Below are positions 8,460 through 16,839 of a DNA stretch of 64,000 nt, piece after piece (the first letter of the stretch is position 1; the number at the start of each line of letters is the position of its first letter). The DNA lies in contig NZ_JARVRH010000020.1 of the NCBI RefSeq assembly GCF_030209755.1, positions 82,665 through 146,664 of the forward strand, in the 5' to 3' direction. Made by a program: the position numbers and the translations under genes. Under the pieces are notes generated by a model. That model was not told where the DNA came from, did not search any database, and was given only the letters and a program-made list of their open reading frames with translations. Source of the stretch: Arthrobacter sp. efr-133-TYG-118. GTDB taxonomy: Bacteria; Actinomycetota; Actinomycetes; Actinomycetales; Micrococcaceae.

Positions 8460-9404
8460 TCAGGAAATCCGCAAGTGCTCCAGGACTTCCGCAGCCCCGG
8501 GGTAGGCGGCCTGGGTGCCCTTCTTGGTGGTGGCGAGCGCTGCGGCAACCGAAGCGAACGCCGCGGCTTCGGCCAGGGTTTCGCCCGCGGCGAGGCGGGC
8601 CGCGACGGCACCGGTGAAGGCGTCCCCTGCACCGGTCGTATCCACGGCATTGACCTTGGTGGGCGCGATCCGGGAGATCTGTTCCCCGGAAACGGCGAGG
8701 GAATCCAACACCACCGAGCCATGGGAGCCGAGCGTAACCAATACCCGTTGCAATCCCCGCTCGGCGAACTGGCTTCGGACAGGCTCCCAGGCGCTTGCGT
8801 GCGCGCCCGGGTGGGGCATCTCGGCGTCGCCCAGGAACATGGAGGCTTCGTGGGCGTTGACCAGCAGCACATCGCTCAAAGCGGCCAGGCTTTGCGGGAT
8901 CTCGGCGTACGGCGAGAGATTCAACAGAACCGTTGCCCCGGCGTCGTGCGCTGTTTTAGCGGCAGCCTCGACAGTCTCAAGGCTGACCTCCAGGCAGAGG
9001 CAGAGCACAGCGGCGTCGTCGAAGGCGTCCGCCGACACGTCGGCCGGGGCGAGCGTTCCGTTGGCACCGGCCGAAATGATGATGTTGTTCTCACCGGTCG
9101 CATCTACCGCGATAACCGCGACGCCGGTGGCCACATCCGCGGAACGGCGGACGCGTGAAACGTCCACCCCAGCCCCTTCCGTGGAGGCGAGGAGCATGTC
9201 GCCATTGGAGTCGTTTCCGACCGCGCCGATCAGGCTCACCGTGCCGCCCAGCTTGCTCGCCGCGACAGCCTGGTTGGCGCTCTTGCCGCCGGGATTGACC
9301 ACGAAACCGTTGCCGTGGACTGTTTCACCCGGGAGCGGGAGCCGTTCGCAATAGATGGTCAAGTCCGCATTCAGGGACCCGACGACGACGATCCTGCGGT
9401 TCAC
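8460..9404 (-). CDS. rbsK: Ribokinase (PfkB family)
   Basis: 314 aa, GTG start at 9404 overlapping the stop of the MFS gene as GTGA. N-terminal VVVGSLNADLTIYCERLPLPGETVHG and NPGGKSANQAVAASKLGG are ribokinase substrate-binding segments; the C-terminal DTTGAGDAFTGA (about residue 250) carries the PfkB catalytic Asp. The enzyme phosphorylates D-ribose at C5. As the last gene after a nucleoside hydrolase and transporter, it completes nucleoside to ribose to ribose-5-phosphate. Confidence 0.92.
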   Translation of the reverse strand: MNRRIVVVGSLNADLTIYCERLPLPGETVHGNGFVVNPGGKSANQAVAASKLGGTVSLIGAVGNDSNGDMLLASTEGAGVDVSRVRRSADVATGVAVIAVDATGENNIIISAGANGTLAPADVSADAFDDAAVLCLCLEVSLETVEAAAKTAHDAGATVLLNLSPYAEIPQSLAALSDVLLVNAHEASMFLGDAEMPHPGAHASAWEPVRSQFAERGLQRVLVTLGSHGSVVLDSLAVSGEQISRIAPTKVNAVDTTGAGDAFTGAVAARLAAGETLAEAAAFASVAAALATTKKGTQAAYPGAAEVLEHLRIS

Positions 9405-10828
9405 TTTTCAACCTCGGCTTCGAGGGGCTTGGGGATGAGCAGCGACGCCGCGAAGGCGGCGACGGTGATGGCCAGGCCGACGACGACGACCGTCAAGTAC
9501 GAGGCCTTGGCGTCGCCCAGCGCCGAGGTCGCCACAAGGACGGCCGGCAACACCAGGAAGCTCAGGCCGGCGCCGAGGTTGAAGGCTCCGGCGTTCATGC
9601 CGGGCAGGAAGCCGGGGTTGCCGGCGGGAGAGAGGACAACTCCGAGTCCGTTGAGCATGATGTTGACCGTACCGGCGTACATGATGCCGAGCAAGGCTGT
9701 TCCCAGGATCATGATCGGCAGGCTGCCGAGGCCGAAGAACGCGATGATTGCCAGGGCCGCGATGCTGCCCAGCATGCCGATGCGCAGGACTTTGGTGTAG
9801 CCGAGTACGGGTGCGAGCCGGCCGCTGATTGGTCCGAATACCCAGCCGAGGAGGGCGTACGGCGTGAGGATCATGAGCGACATCTCGGTGGGGCCGACCC
9901 CGAATCCCGGTGCCGCGGCCTGGACGTAGGCCGGGACGATGCCGTTGATGACTGCGAAGATGCCGGTCATGGCGAGGGTGGTGGTCAGCAGAGGCGCCCA
10001 CGTGGAACGCTGGCGAAGGTGGATCGTTTCCACCATCGGCTCCTTGGAGCGCTTCTCCACTGTCCAGAAGGCGGCGAACGCGGCCGCAGCGACCACAATC
10101 AGTCCGATGGCCAGCATGAGCGTTCCGGAAGAGAAGGCGCCGACCAGCTTGGATCCCTCATTGAGGGCTGTCAGGAGTGCGCCCACCGCGATGACAATGA
10201 AGAACACGCCGAGCCAGTCCATGCCTGTACCAGCGGCAGGCTTGCTCTCCCCGGAAAGGATCGCGATCAAGGCCGTGGCCACGATTGCGAGGCCGACCAT
10301 GAGCCAGAAGATGCTGCGGAATCCGAAGTGCTCGGCGAAGTAGCCGCCCACGAAGGAGTCGACGCCGGCAACGCCGCCGTTGACTGCCGTGATGAGGCCC
10401 ATAAGGGCTCCATACTTGCGCGGGTTGTTGACCGCGGAGCGCAGCATGATGAGGCACAGCGGGACGGTGGGGCCACTGACGCCCTGGACGATGCGGCCCA
10501 CGAAGAGCCACGTCACGTCGGGCGCCATGGCTGCGATGACCGAGCCGACGGCCATCAGCAGCATCATGCCGATGAGGATCTTCTTGCGGCCGACGATGTC
10601 GCTCAGGCGCGGCAGGAAGAGCGAGAACAGGGCTGCTGCCGTGAAGAACCAGGTCTGGGAGAGGCCGATGACCGCCTGGTCCGTGTGGAGTTCGTTGCCC
10701 ATGGTGACCAGGGCCGGGCTGAGCATGGAAGCGTTGAGCTGGAAGGCTACGCAGGCGGCCAGCAGGGCAACCATGAGGGCGGCAACGTTGCCGCGGTTGG
10801 TCTTGGATTCATTGATGAGGGTGGTCAT
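9401..10828 (-). CDS. MFS transporter, probable nucleoside or ribose uptake
   Basis: 475 aa with about 14 hydrophobic segments; the loop between helices 2 and 3 carries LPRLSDIVGRKKILIG, the MFS motif A. The 14-helix appearance resembles the DHA2 drug-exporter subfamily. The gene starts immediately after the nucleoside hydrolase stop (TAAATG) and overlaps rbsK, so it is fixed in a nucleoside catabolic operon; import of nucleosides or export of the freed base are both compatible. Substrate is inferred from context only. Confidence 0.85.
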   Translation of the reverse strand: MTTLINESKTNRGNVAALMVALLAACVAFQLNASMLSPALVTMGNELHTDQAVIGLSQTWFFTAAALFSLFLPRLSDIVGRKKILIGMMLLMAVGSVIAAMAPDVTWLFVGRIVQGVSGPTVPLCLIMLRSAVNNPRKYGALMGLITAVNGGVAGVDSFVGGYFAEHFGFRSIFWLMVGLAIVATALIAILSGESKPAAGTGMDWLGVFFIVIAVGALLTALNEGSKLVGAFSSGTLMLAIGLIVVAAAAFAAFWTVEKRSKEPMVETIHLRQRSTWAPLLTTTLAMTGIFAVINGIVPAYVQAAAPGFGVGPTEMSLMILTPYALLGWVFGPISGRLAPVLGYTKVLRIGMLGSIAALAIIAFFGLGSLPIMILGTALLGIMYAGTVNIMLNGLGVVLSPAGNPGFLPGMNAGAFNLGAGLSFLVLPAVLVATSALGDAKASYLTVVVVGLAITVAAFAASLLIPKPLEAEVEK

Positions 10829-11851
10829 TTACTTGGCCTCTCCTGCGACGTTGCCGGCGACGACGGCGGCGGGAGTGCCGCCGTCGCCGGGCTCGCCGAT
10901 GCGGATGATCGCGTCAGTGACGAGGTTCCAGAACTTCTCGTGGTCGAGGTCGACGGCGACGGAGGTGTGGCAGTCGGCCGGTGCGGGGGCGCGGAAATCG
11001 GCCACGGTCATGCCAAGGGTGAGCTTGCCCTGCAGCTCGATGTCGACGGGGACCTTGCGGGTAGTCATCACGGTGGGGTCGATGACGTAGGCCACGGCGC
11101 AGGGATCGTGCACCGGGGGATAGTCAAAGCCCTGGGCGTCCTTGTAGGTCTTGGTGAAGAACTCCATCAGTTCCATGACGAACTTGGCCGGCTTGGTACC
11201 CACGGCGGCGATCTTCTCAACGACCTCGGGAGTGGCCAGGGCCTGGTGCGTGAGGTCCAAACCGACCATCACCACGGGCCACTTTTCGTTGAAGACGATG
11301 TGTGCGGCCTCGGGGTCGATAATGATGTTGAATTCGGCCACTGCACTCCAGTTGCCTACGTAGTAGCCGCCGCCCATGAGGACGACTTCCTTGACGCGTT
11401 CAACGATGCGCGGCTCCTTGCGGGCGGCCATGGCGATGTTGGTGAGTCCCGCGGTGGGGACCAGGGTCACGGTGCCCGGCTCGTGCGCCATGATCGTTTC
11501 GATGATCAGGTCGACGGCGTGGCGCGGGTCCAGCTCGATGGTGGACTGGGGCTGCTCGGGGCCGTCCATGCCGGTTTCGCCGTGGATGTCGGGCGCGGTT
11601 TCGATGGAGCGGACGAGTGGGCGGTCGCAGCCGGCGGCAAAGGGAACACCGGTGATGCCTGCGATGGTGCCCACCGACAGGGCGTTGCGGGTGACCTTTT
11701 CGAGGGTCTGGTTACCCACCACCGTGGTGACGGCGAGCAGTTCGATGTCCGGGTTGCCGTGGGCCAGCAGCAGGGCCACGGCGTCGTCATGCCCGGGATC
11801 ACAATCCAGGATGATCTTCTTGCGTTCACGGGTCATGGTGTTGGGGTCCAT
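10829..11851 (-). CDS. Inosine-uridine preferring nucleoside hydrolase
   Basis: About 340 aa. ATG 11851 is preferred because GGAG sits six bases upstream; GTG 11863 is an in-frame alternative. The N-terminal DCDPGHDDAVALLLA is the calcium-binding signature of IUNH enzymes, and VTTVVGNQTLEKVTRNAL and HDPCAVAYVIDP are further conserved parts of the site. It splits the N-glycosidic bond of ribonucleosides to base and ribose. It leads the operon hydrolase, transporter, ribokinase and is divergent from a LacI regulator with operators between them. Base preference cannot be read from sequence. Confidence 0.92.
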   Translation of the reverse strand: MDPNTMTRERKKIILDCDPGHDDAVALLLAHGNPDIELLAVTTVVGNQTLEKVTRNALSVGTIAGITGVPFAAGCDRPLVRSIETAPDIHGETGMDGPEQPQSTIELDPRHAVDLIIETIMAHEPGTVTLVPTAGLTNIAMAARKEPRIVERVKEVVLMGGGYYVGNWSAVAEFNIIIDPEAAHIVFNEKWPVVMVGLDLTHQALATPEVVEKIAAVGTKPAKFVMELMEFFTKTYKDAQGFDYPPVHDPCAVAYVIDPTVMTTRKVPVDIELQGKLTLGMTVADFRAPAPADCHTSVAVDLDHEKFWNLVTDAIIRIGEPGDGGTPAAVVAGNVAGEAK

Positions 11852-11930
11852 GTTCATCTCCACGTCATTGGGGCCTGCCGAGGCAGGGCGCTAAAGCATT
11901 CAGAGGAATTCTGGCACTGGCTTGCATGTC

Positions 11931-11948
11931 ACGTCAAACGCTTAACGT
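11931..11948. promoter_or_regulatory. LacI-type operator O1
   Basis: ACGTCAAACGCTTAACGT is an 18-bp imperfect palindrome with central CG, the form bound by LacI/PurR regulators. It lies about 80 bp upstream of the nucleoside hydrolase start and resembles the second site at 12011-12028 (shared GTCAA.CGCTT core). Confidence 0.65.
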
Positions 11949-12006
11949 CCCCACCCGCACCCTATCCTCGCAAGCTCGGACAGGGAACCCGGCGGGCGTG
12001 GGCCCA
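11949..12006. repeat. Dispersed intergenic repeat, copy A
   Basis: 58 bp beginning CCCCACCCGCACCC and ending GCGTGGGCCCA, with a shared CTCGCAAGCTC/CAGGGAACCC interior. Related copies occur at 13128-13185 and 63942-64000. This copy lies exactly between the two LacI-type operators. Confidence 0.65.
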
Positions 12007-12010
12007 TTCT

Positions 12011-12028
12011 GCGTCAAGCGCTTGATGC
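12011..12028. promoter_or_regulatory. LacI-type operator O2
   Basis: GCGTCAAGCGCTTGATGC is palindromic in 8 of 9 base pairs around a central GC/CG dyad, with a perfect TCAAGCGCTTGA core. It lies about 44 bp upstream of the LacI gene start, suggesting autoregulation; with O1 it could form a repression loop (centres 80 bp apart). Confidence 0.75.
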
Positions 12029-12071
12029 CTTGCGGCATGGGAGATGGCTGATTCCCCGCTACCATCGTTGT

Positions 12072-13109
12072 ATGGAATCCGCGGAACCAGTGCATCGGGC
12101 CCTAGGCCGTACGCAGCGTGTAACGGCGGCGATGGTGGCCTCTATGGCAGGGGTCTCGACTGCGACGGTGTCCCTGGTTGCCAACGGCAAAACCCAGGGC
12201 AGAGTGTCCGAAGACAACATTTCACGGGTCCGCCAGGCTATCGCCGAACTCGGCTACGTGGTGGATGGCATCGGCAGTTCTTTGGCCAAGGGCGTGAGCT
12301 CGATTGTGATCCTTGTGGCGCCGGACATTTCCAACCCCTTTTTCGCCAAGGTCATCGCGGGAGTCCGGGAATCGCTCGGCTCCGAGTACCAACTGCTGCT
12401 CTCCGTGACCGACGCCGGTGAGTTTCCCCGTGCGGAGGACGTCCGAAAGCTCCTGGCCCTTCGTCCCGCCGGCCTGCTGGTGGATGCGCCCAACGCAAGC
12501 TTCCTGGAAGATCTTTCGGTTGCCGGGCCGCTCGTCATTCTCGATGCGCCGGGCCTCGAAGCCTATGCTCCGTCCGTCAACCTCGACGTCGCCCATGGCG
12601 CCCGTGAATTGGCCGCGCACCTTGCTGCCTCCGGGCACAAGCGAGTTGCCTACGTGGACAGCGTGACCGGTACGGCCACCTTCGAGGTGCGCCGGGTGGC
12701 GTTCCTTGATGAAGCCAATTCCTGCGGTATTTCCGTCGAGGATGCGCACATTATCAGCACCACGATCGACGTCGGCGCTGCCGCGGCTGCCTTCGCCGCC
12801 GCGTGGCCGGACTGGCAGCGCGCTGGGGTCACCGCCGTCGTTTGCGGAACTGACACTCACGCCTACGGCGTGTTGCAGGAGGCCCGAGTGGCCGGGGTCC
12901 GGATTCCGGAGGAACTCGCCGTTGCCGGCTTCGATGACCTGCCGTATTCGGCCACGAGCAACCCGAGCCTGACCAGTGTTCATTTGCCGGCCACGCCGCT
13001 GGGACTTAAGGCCGGCGAACAACTCCGGGGACTGATGGAGGGTCGTCAGCTGGAACAGCCGCAACTGACGCTCGAGAGCTTCTTGGTGGTGCGCGGCTCC
13101 ACGGGTTAG
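12072..13109 (+). CDS. LacI-family transcriptional regulator
   Basis: 345 aa from ATG 12072 (MESAEPVHRALG); the frame extends 14 codons further but into the operator region. The N-terminal HTH VTAAMVASMAGVSTATVSLVANG and hinge VSEDNISRVRQAIAELGY are typical LacI elements. The rest is a periplasmic-binding-protein-like ligand domain (SSIVILVAPDISNPFFAKV, VAGFDDLPYS, SLTSVHLPA). It is divergent from the nucleoside operon and most likely represses it in the absence of a nucleoside or ribose signal. Confidence 0.92.
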   Translation: MESAEPVHRALGRTQRVTAAMVASMAGVSTATVSLVANGKTQGRVSEDNISRVRQAIAELGYVVDGIGSSLAKGVSSIVILVAPDISNPFFAKVIAGVRESLGSEYQLLLSVTDAGEFPRAEDVRKLLALRPAGLLVDAPNASFLEDLSVAGPLVILDAPGLEAYAPSVNLDVAHGARELAAHLAASGHKRVAYVDSVTGTATFEVRRVAFLDEANSCGISVEDAHIISTTIDVGAAAAAFAAAWPDWQRAGVTAVVCGTDTHAYGVLQEARVAGVRIPEELAVAGFDDLPYSATSNPSLTSVHLPATPLGLKAGEQLRGLMEGRQLEQPQLTLESFLVVRGSTG

Positions 13110-13127
13110 GTTTCCCCGTCGATTGCT

Positions 13128-13185
13128 CCCCACCGGCTCCCAGCCTTCGCAAGCTCCGGCCGGGGCCCTCGCCGGCGTGGGCCCC
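13128..13185. repeat. Dispersed intergenic repeat, copy B
   Basis: 58 bp beginning CCCCACCGGCTCCC, with CTTCGCAAGCTCCGG and ending GGCGTGGGCCCC; alignable end to end with copies A and C. It sits between the LacI stop and the RhtB stop. Just beyond it AGTGTCG and CGACACT form a separate 7-bp stem that may terminate transcription from both sides. Confidence 0.65.
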
Positions 13186-13240
13186 TCAGTGTCGCTTTGA
13201 GGCTTGGAAACGACACTTGCTCGGCAGTCGGATTGCTGGC

Positions 13241-13867
13241 CTAGTGGATGACGGCGAGTAGAACGCCCACGGACATGAACAGCACGCCGAAAGTGCGGTT
13301 CAGGACCTTTTGCCCGTGCTCGTTGTGCGTGAACCGTTGGAATGACCGGGCGGCCAAAGCGAAGAAGAACCACATGACGCAGATGTCGATGAAGACGATC
13401 GTGCTGCTGAGGACCAGATACTGCGGAATCAGGGGCTGCTCGGGACGGATGAATTGCGGCATGAAGGCCAGGAAGAAAACGATCGCCTTGGGGTTGAGCA
13501 AGTTGACCCAAACGCCTCGCTGGAACATGGACCACGCTGGCTCGTTCCGCCGGGCCTCCACTTTTTCCTTGTCCAGGTCCGGCCGGTGTAGGAACTGCCG
13601 GATGCCCATGTACACCAGATATGCCGCCCCCGTGTAGCGGATCACGTTGAAGACCACAGGCGAGCTCGAGACCAGAACACCTACCCCGAGAGCCACGATC
13701 AGGATATGGATGATCAGTGCCGCCTGTTGGCCCAGGACTCCCCAGATGGAGCGGCGGAATCCGGAGTTGAGCGAGTTGCTCATCGTGGAGATGGCGCCTG
13801 CACCGGGAGTGAAACTGATCAGGGTGCCGGCGCCTACCAGGGCCAGCCAAAGCGAAATTTGCACCAA
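13241..13867 (-). CDS. LysE/RhtB-family amino acid exporter
   Basis: 208 aa, about six hydrophobic segments. N-terminal FTPGAGAISTMSNSLNSGFRRS and mid-protein GVWVNLLNPKAIVFFLAFMPQFI are hallmarks of the RhtB branch of the LysE superfamily (NPKA..FF). Such proteins export homoserine, threonine or similar amino acids. It converges on the LacI gene with the repeat B region between them. The substrate is not predictable. Confidence 0.88.
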   Translation of the reverse strand: MVQISLWLALVGAGTLISFTPGAGAISTMSNSLNSGFRRSIWGVLGQQAALIIHILIVALGVGVLVSSSPVVFNVIRYTGAAYLVYMGIRQFLHRPDLDKEKVEARRNEPAWSMFQRGVWVNLLNPKAIVFFLAFMPQFIRPEQPLIPQYLVLSSTIVFIDICVMWFFFALAARSFQRFTHNEHGQKVLNRTFGVLFMSVGVLLAVIH

Positions 13868-13907
13868 TCCAGCTTATGCCCGCGGGACGCACCGCCCGGA
13901 CGAGTGG

Positions 13908-14306
13908 TTACCAGAGCGTCTCCACCAACGGGAAGTTATGGAATTCCTGATCGGCCGTGATAACCACCATGGATTCCACAATGGCTTGCGCAGCGATCAG
14001 CCTGTCGAAAGGATCCCGATGTTTCCAATCGAGGTGCCCGGCCGCAAGCGCATGGACACTCCGAATGGACAGCTCCTCGTCACACAGCTCGGCGACGTGC
14101 CGGGAATAACCCAGAAGCAGCCCGTCCAAACCGGTGAGTTTACCTAGCTTGTGCTTGTAGCCGATCTCGTATGCACTCGCGGAGGATGCGACGAGACGGT
14201 TGTCGAATGACTGGATTGTACGTCTCGCCTTGGGTGAGAGCTTCCGGGGTTCCGTTAGAGCCCAAATCAGGGCATGTGTGTCGAGGAGATAAAGGGTGCT
14301 TCCCAT
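13908..14306 (-). CDS. vapC: PIN-domain toxin ribonuclease, VapC-like
   Basis: 132 aa. The N-terminal YLLDTHALIWALTEP is the PIN-domain strand carrying the first catalytic Asp; a conserved Glu lies in SASAYEIGYKHKLGKL; HRDPFDRLIAAQAI and VVITADQEFHNF supply the remaining acidic residues. This DTHALIW subtype is common for type II VapC toxins that cleave RNA with Mg2+. Its ATG overlaps the upstream antitoxin by about 40 bp, so the two are translated together and the antitoxin is made first. Confidence 0.88.
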   Translation of the reverse strand: MGSTLYLLDTHALIWALTEPRKLSPKARRTIQSFDNRLVASSASAYEIGYKHKLGKLTGLDGLLLGYSRHVAELCDEELSIRSVHALAAGHLDWKHRDPFDRLIAAQAIVESMVVITADQEFHNFPLVETLW

Positions 14307-14518
14307 AGCGCAAGATCCTCCTCATCCATGGGCTCGAGGAAGTTGTCCGGAAGTTGTCCCTTGACGAATCCAAGTCGGCGCTTGGTAGGTCGTTCTATCT
14401 TCACGAGCCGTGCGACAGGTTTGCCGGCCTTGGCGATAACCACATCTTCGCCCCGTTCAACCTTGTTGAGGAGTTCAGAAAGGCGGGTCTTTGCCTCCTG
14501 GACGTTGTACTGTGCCAT
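14267..14518 (-). CDS. Phd/YefM-type antitoxin
   Basis: 83 aa from ATG 14518, MAQYNVQEAKTRLSELLNKVERGEDVVIAKAGKPVARLV. The N-terminal half matches the Phd/YefM DNA-binding fold (AKTRLSELL, the GE.VVI strand, GKPVA.L); the C-terminus (PDNFLEPMDEEDLALWE) is acidic, as expected for the segment that wraps the toxin. Longer in-frame starts exist up to 14665 but lack a family match. It is paired with the PIN toxin and should repress its own promoter. Confidence 0.88.
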   Translation of the reverse strand: MAQYNVQEAKTRLSELLNKVERGEDVVIAKAGKPVARLVKIERPTKRRLGFVKGQLPDNFLEPMDEEDLALWEAPFISSTHMP

Positions 14519-14600
14519 GTTGACCAAGTCTAGTTGGTCAACCCATCCGACGTAAGGCTCAGTGGCACTGTGGATGCTTCTGGCCCACGGCCGACGGCGC

Positions 14601-15062
14601 TCAGGCACACTTGCCAAACCTCGAATGCACCCAGTGAAGCATCGTCTCCGGGAGATCGTCGCCACCTAAATATTGGTCGAAATAAGAGTGCGGGCCATTG
14701 GACATGTATCCGGTCTCGTCGATGCCAAAATGGCCGATCATGTGAAGCCCGCGCTCCTCGGCAATATCCTTGAGTTTCTTCGCTTCCTGGAGGATTGGCT
14801 GCTCATCGTAATAATCGTCCTCGGCCCAGATTCCGGCGTGCGCGATCGCAAAATACGTAGAGCCCTCGAGATCCAGATCTTCCAGGATGGCGTCCTGGAA
14901 TGGATTCAGGCTGCCTTCAAAGGACTCCGTGACTACCCGGATGCTTTCCAGCTGCATCTCGGCGTCGAGGCCGATCACTACGAGTCTTGGGTAGAGCTTT
15001 TCTTCTTGGTCGATGAGAGGGCGGGCGAGAATCTGTAGGTCAAAGCCTGCTTGAATGATCAT
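14601..15062 (-). CDS. Conserved hypothetical protein
   Basis: 153 aa, soluble and acidic. I do not recognise it. The N-terminal half (LYPRLVVIGLDAEMQLESIRVV) looks like an alpha/beta core and the C-terminal half holds HMIGHFGIDETGYMSNGPHSYFDQY, with His, Asp and a Ser/Pro-rich turn faintly reminiscent of the JAB/RadC metal site, but not a clear match. It lies just upstream of the toxin-antitoxin pair on the same strand with an 82-bp gap and no sign of co-regulation. Confidence 0.6.
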   Translation of the reverse strand: MIIQAGFDLQILARPLIDQEEKLYPRLVVIGLDAEMQLESIRVVTESFEGSLNPFQDAILEDLDLEGSTYFAIAHAGIWAEDDYYDEQPILQEAKKLKDIAEERGLHMIGHFGIDETGYMSNGPHSYFDQYLGGDDLPETMLHWVHSRFGKCA

Positions 15063-15110
15063 GGTTTGAGGCTATTCACCGCCGCGGGCCGCCGACAGAG
15101 ACCACTTTGC

Positions 15111-16364
15111 CTATGTGGACAACTGCCCCAGCTTGGCCGCCTTCACCAGGAGATATTGCCGCTCCTGCAGGCTCCCCGTTTTCCTTGCCGCGGCGAGAAA
15201 GCACTCCCTGGCGGCCGCAAGGTCACCGGACATTTCGAGTAAGTGCCCGCGAACGGCGTCGAGCCTGTGCCACCTTTTCAACTCGACATCAAGCCCATCC
15301 AGCAGCTCAAGGGCCACCTGCGGCCCTTCAACCATTGCCACGGCAACTGCCCGGTTCAGTGCCACCACCGGGCTTGGGGCCATGGCTTCGAGGACCGTGT
15401 ACAACGCCAGGATCTGTGGCCAGTCGGTCTGCTCCGCGGAGGCCGCCTCGGCATGGACCGCCGCGATCGCGGCCTGCAGCTGGTAGGGTCCCGGACGCTC
15501 AATCCCCAGCACGGCCGACAAGAGTTCAAGGCCCTCGGCGATCTGCGTCGTGTCCCACAGCCGGCGATCCTGCTCGGCTAGCGGCACCAGCATCCCGTCC
15601 GGGAGGGACCTCGCCCGGCGTCGTGCATCCGTAAGGAGCATGAGGGCCAGCAGTCCGCCCACCTCACGCTCGCCCGGGAGCAGGACGCGCAGGAGCCGCG
15701 TGAGGCGGATGGCCTCCGCCGTGAGGTCTTCGCGCTGCATGGAGGGCCCGGAACTCGCCGCGTAGCCCTCGTTGAAGATCAGGTATAGGACGTGGAGTAC
15801 GACGCCGAGCCGGGCCTTTCGCTCGGCCGTTTCCGGGAGCTCGAAATGGGCTCCGGCCTTCTTGATGCTCTGCTTGGCCCGGCTGATCCTCTGGCCCATG
15901 GTGGCCTCCGGGACAAAGAACGCGCTGGCGATTTCCGCCGTCGTGAGCCCTCCGACTGCCCGCAAAGTCAGTGCCAGCTGCGAGGGTGCTGAGAGGGCAG
16001 GGTGGCAGCACAGGAAAAGGAGGGTGAGGGTATCTTCCGCAAACCCGTCCGTTTCACTGAGCGAAGAAGGCTCCTCGCGAGGCGGCGGTTCCATGGCTGC
16101 TGCGCGTTGTTCGCGTGCCTGTCTGGCACTTTCGCTGCGCCAGTAGTCCACCAACCGCCGTGTGGCGACCGTGAGTAGCCAGGATCTGGGGTTGTCCGGG
16201 ACCCCGGAGACCGGCCATTGCAACGCTGCCTCGAGTAGTGCCTCCTGGACGGCATCCTCGCACTCGGCGAATTGGCCGTACCTGCGGACGAGCACGCCAA
16301 GGACCTGCGGCGCAAGCGTGCGCAGCAGGTCCTCGACCGTGGATTCACCGGAAGGCTCGGCCAA
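15111..16364 (-). CDS. ECF-type RNA polymerase sigma factor with C-terminal TPR-like region
   Basis: 417 aa, apparent TTG start at 16364, 3 bp after the YCII gene stop. The N-terminal third has sigma region 2 (GQFAECEDAVQEALLEA, NPRSWLLTVATRRLVDYWR) and region 4 (LALTLRAVGGLTTAEIASAF, FVPEATMGQRISRAKQSIKK). The long C-terminal extension (about residues 190-417; alpha-helical, AAIAAVHAEA, LLDGLDVELKRWHRLDAVRGHLLE) is the DUF6596/TPR-like domain of the ECF42 group. These factors occur beside YCII (DGPF) proteins rather than anti-sigma factors, as here. Confidence 0.9.
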   Translation of the reverse strand: MAEPSGESTVEDLLRTLAPQVLGVLVRRYGQFAECEDAVQEALLEAALQWPVSGVPDNPRSWLLTVATRRLVDYWRSESARQAREQRAAAMEPPPREEPSSLSETDGFAEDTLTLLFLCCHPALSAPSQLALTLRAVGGLTTAEIASAFFVPEATMGQRISRAKQSIKKAGAHFELPETAERKARLGVVLHVLYLIFNEGYAASSGPSMQREDLTAEAIRLTRLLRVLLPGEREVGGLLALMLLTDARRRARSLPDGMLVPLAEQDRRLWDTTQIAEGLELLSAVLGIERPGPYQLQAAIAAVHAEAASAEQTDWPQILALYTVLEAMAPSPVVALNRAVAVAMVEGPQVALELLDGLDVELKRWHRLDAVRGHLLEMSGDLAAARECFLAAARKTGSLQERQYLLVKAAKLGQLST

Positions 16365-16367
16365 GAG

Positions 16368-16727
16368 CTAGACCTCCGGTGGTGCGTCCTGGACGCGGCG
16401 AAGCTCCACAACCGGCGCGTACTTCACGATGCTGGAACAGATTTCCACGGCCCGTTCCTCGCTCGCGACGTCCACCACCCAGTAGCCGATGAGGGATTCC
16501 TTGGCCTCGGCGAAAGGCCCATCGGTGGTGATGACCCCGTTGTCCGTCTGCTTGACCAGCTTGGCCGTGCCTGGGTCAGCCAGTCCCGCGTTGAAAACCA
16601 TCTCGCCTGAATCGCTGAGATCCTTGTCGATCTGGATCATGAAGCCGATCATTTCCCTGATCCATTCGGGATCGGCGGTTTCCATCATGCCCTCGGCAGA
16701 ACCAAACATCATGATCATGTATTTCAT
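16368..16727 (-). CDS. YCII-related (DGPF domain) protein
   Basis: 119 aa from ATG 16727, with AAGGAG six bases upstream; the frame extends to 16772 without a ribosome site. It has the YCII fold: MKYMIMMFG at the N-terminus and TTDGPFAEAKESLIGYWVVDV, containing the DGPF tetrapeptide and following conserved Glu. It is co-transcribed with the ECF42 sigma factor 3 bp downstream. In this conserved pair the YCII protein is thought to act with the sigma factor; its ligand is not known. Confidence 0.9.
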   Translation of the reverse strand: MKYMIMMFGSAEGMMETADPEWIREMIGFMIQIDKDLSDSGEMVFNAGLADPGTAKLVKQTDNGVITTDGPFAEAKESLIGYWVVDVASEERAVEICSSIVKYAPVVELRRVQDAPPEV

Positions 16728-16839
16728 CTCGAACTCCTTATCAGGGCGCTCCGTGTGGGCGCTTTCGTTCATGGGTCGGAACTACAGGGCGGTTTTCGAC
16801 ATGGTTGATGGAAAATCCCGAAAAACTATTCGCGGACGA

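Noticed and set aside
12222..13892. Minus-strand frame opposite LacI and RhtB genes.
   Set aside because: Spans two convergent real genes and an intergenic repeat; no domain recognisable.
14601..15062. RadC/JAB-type metal peptidase.
   Set aside because: The HFGIDETGYMSNGPHSYFDQ segment does not keep the HxH...S...D spacing.
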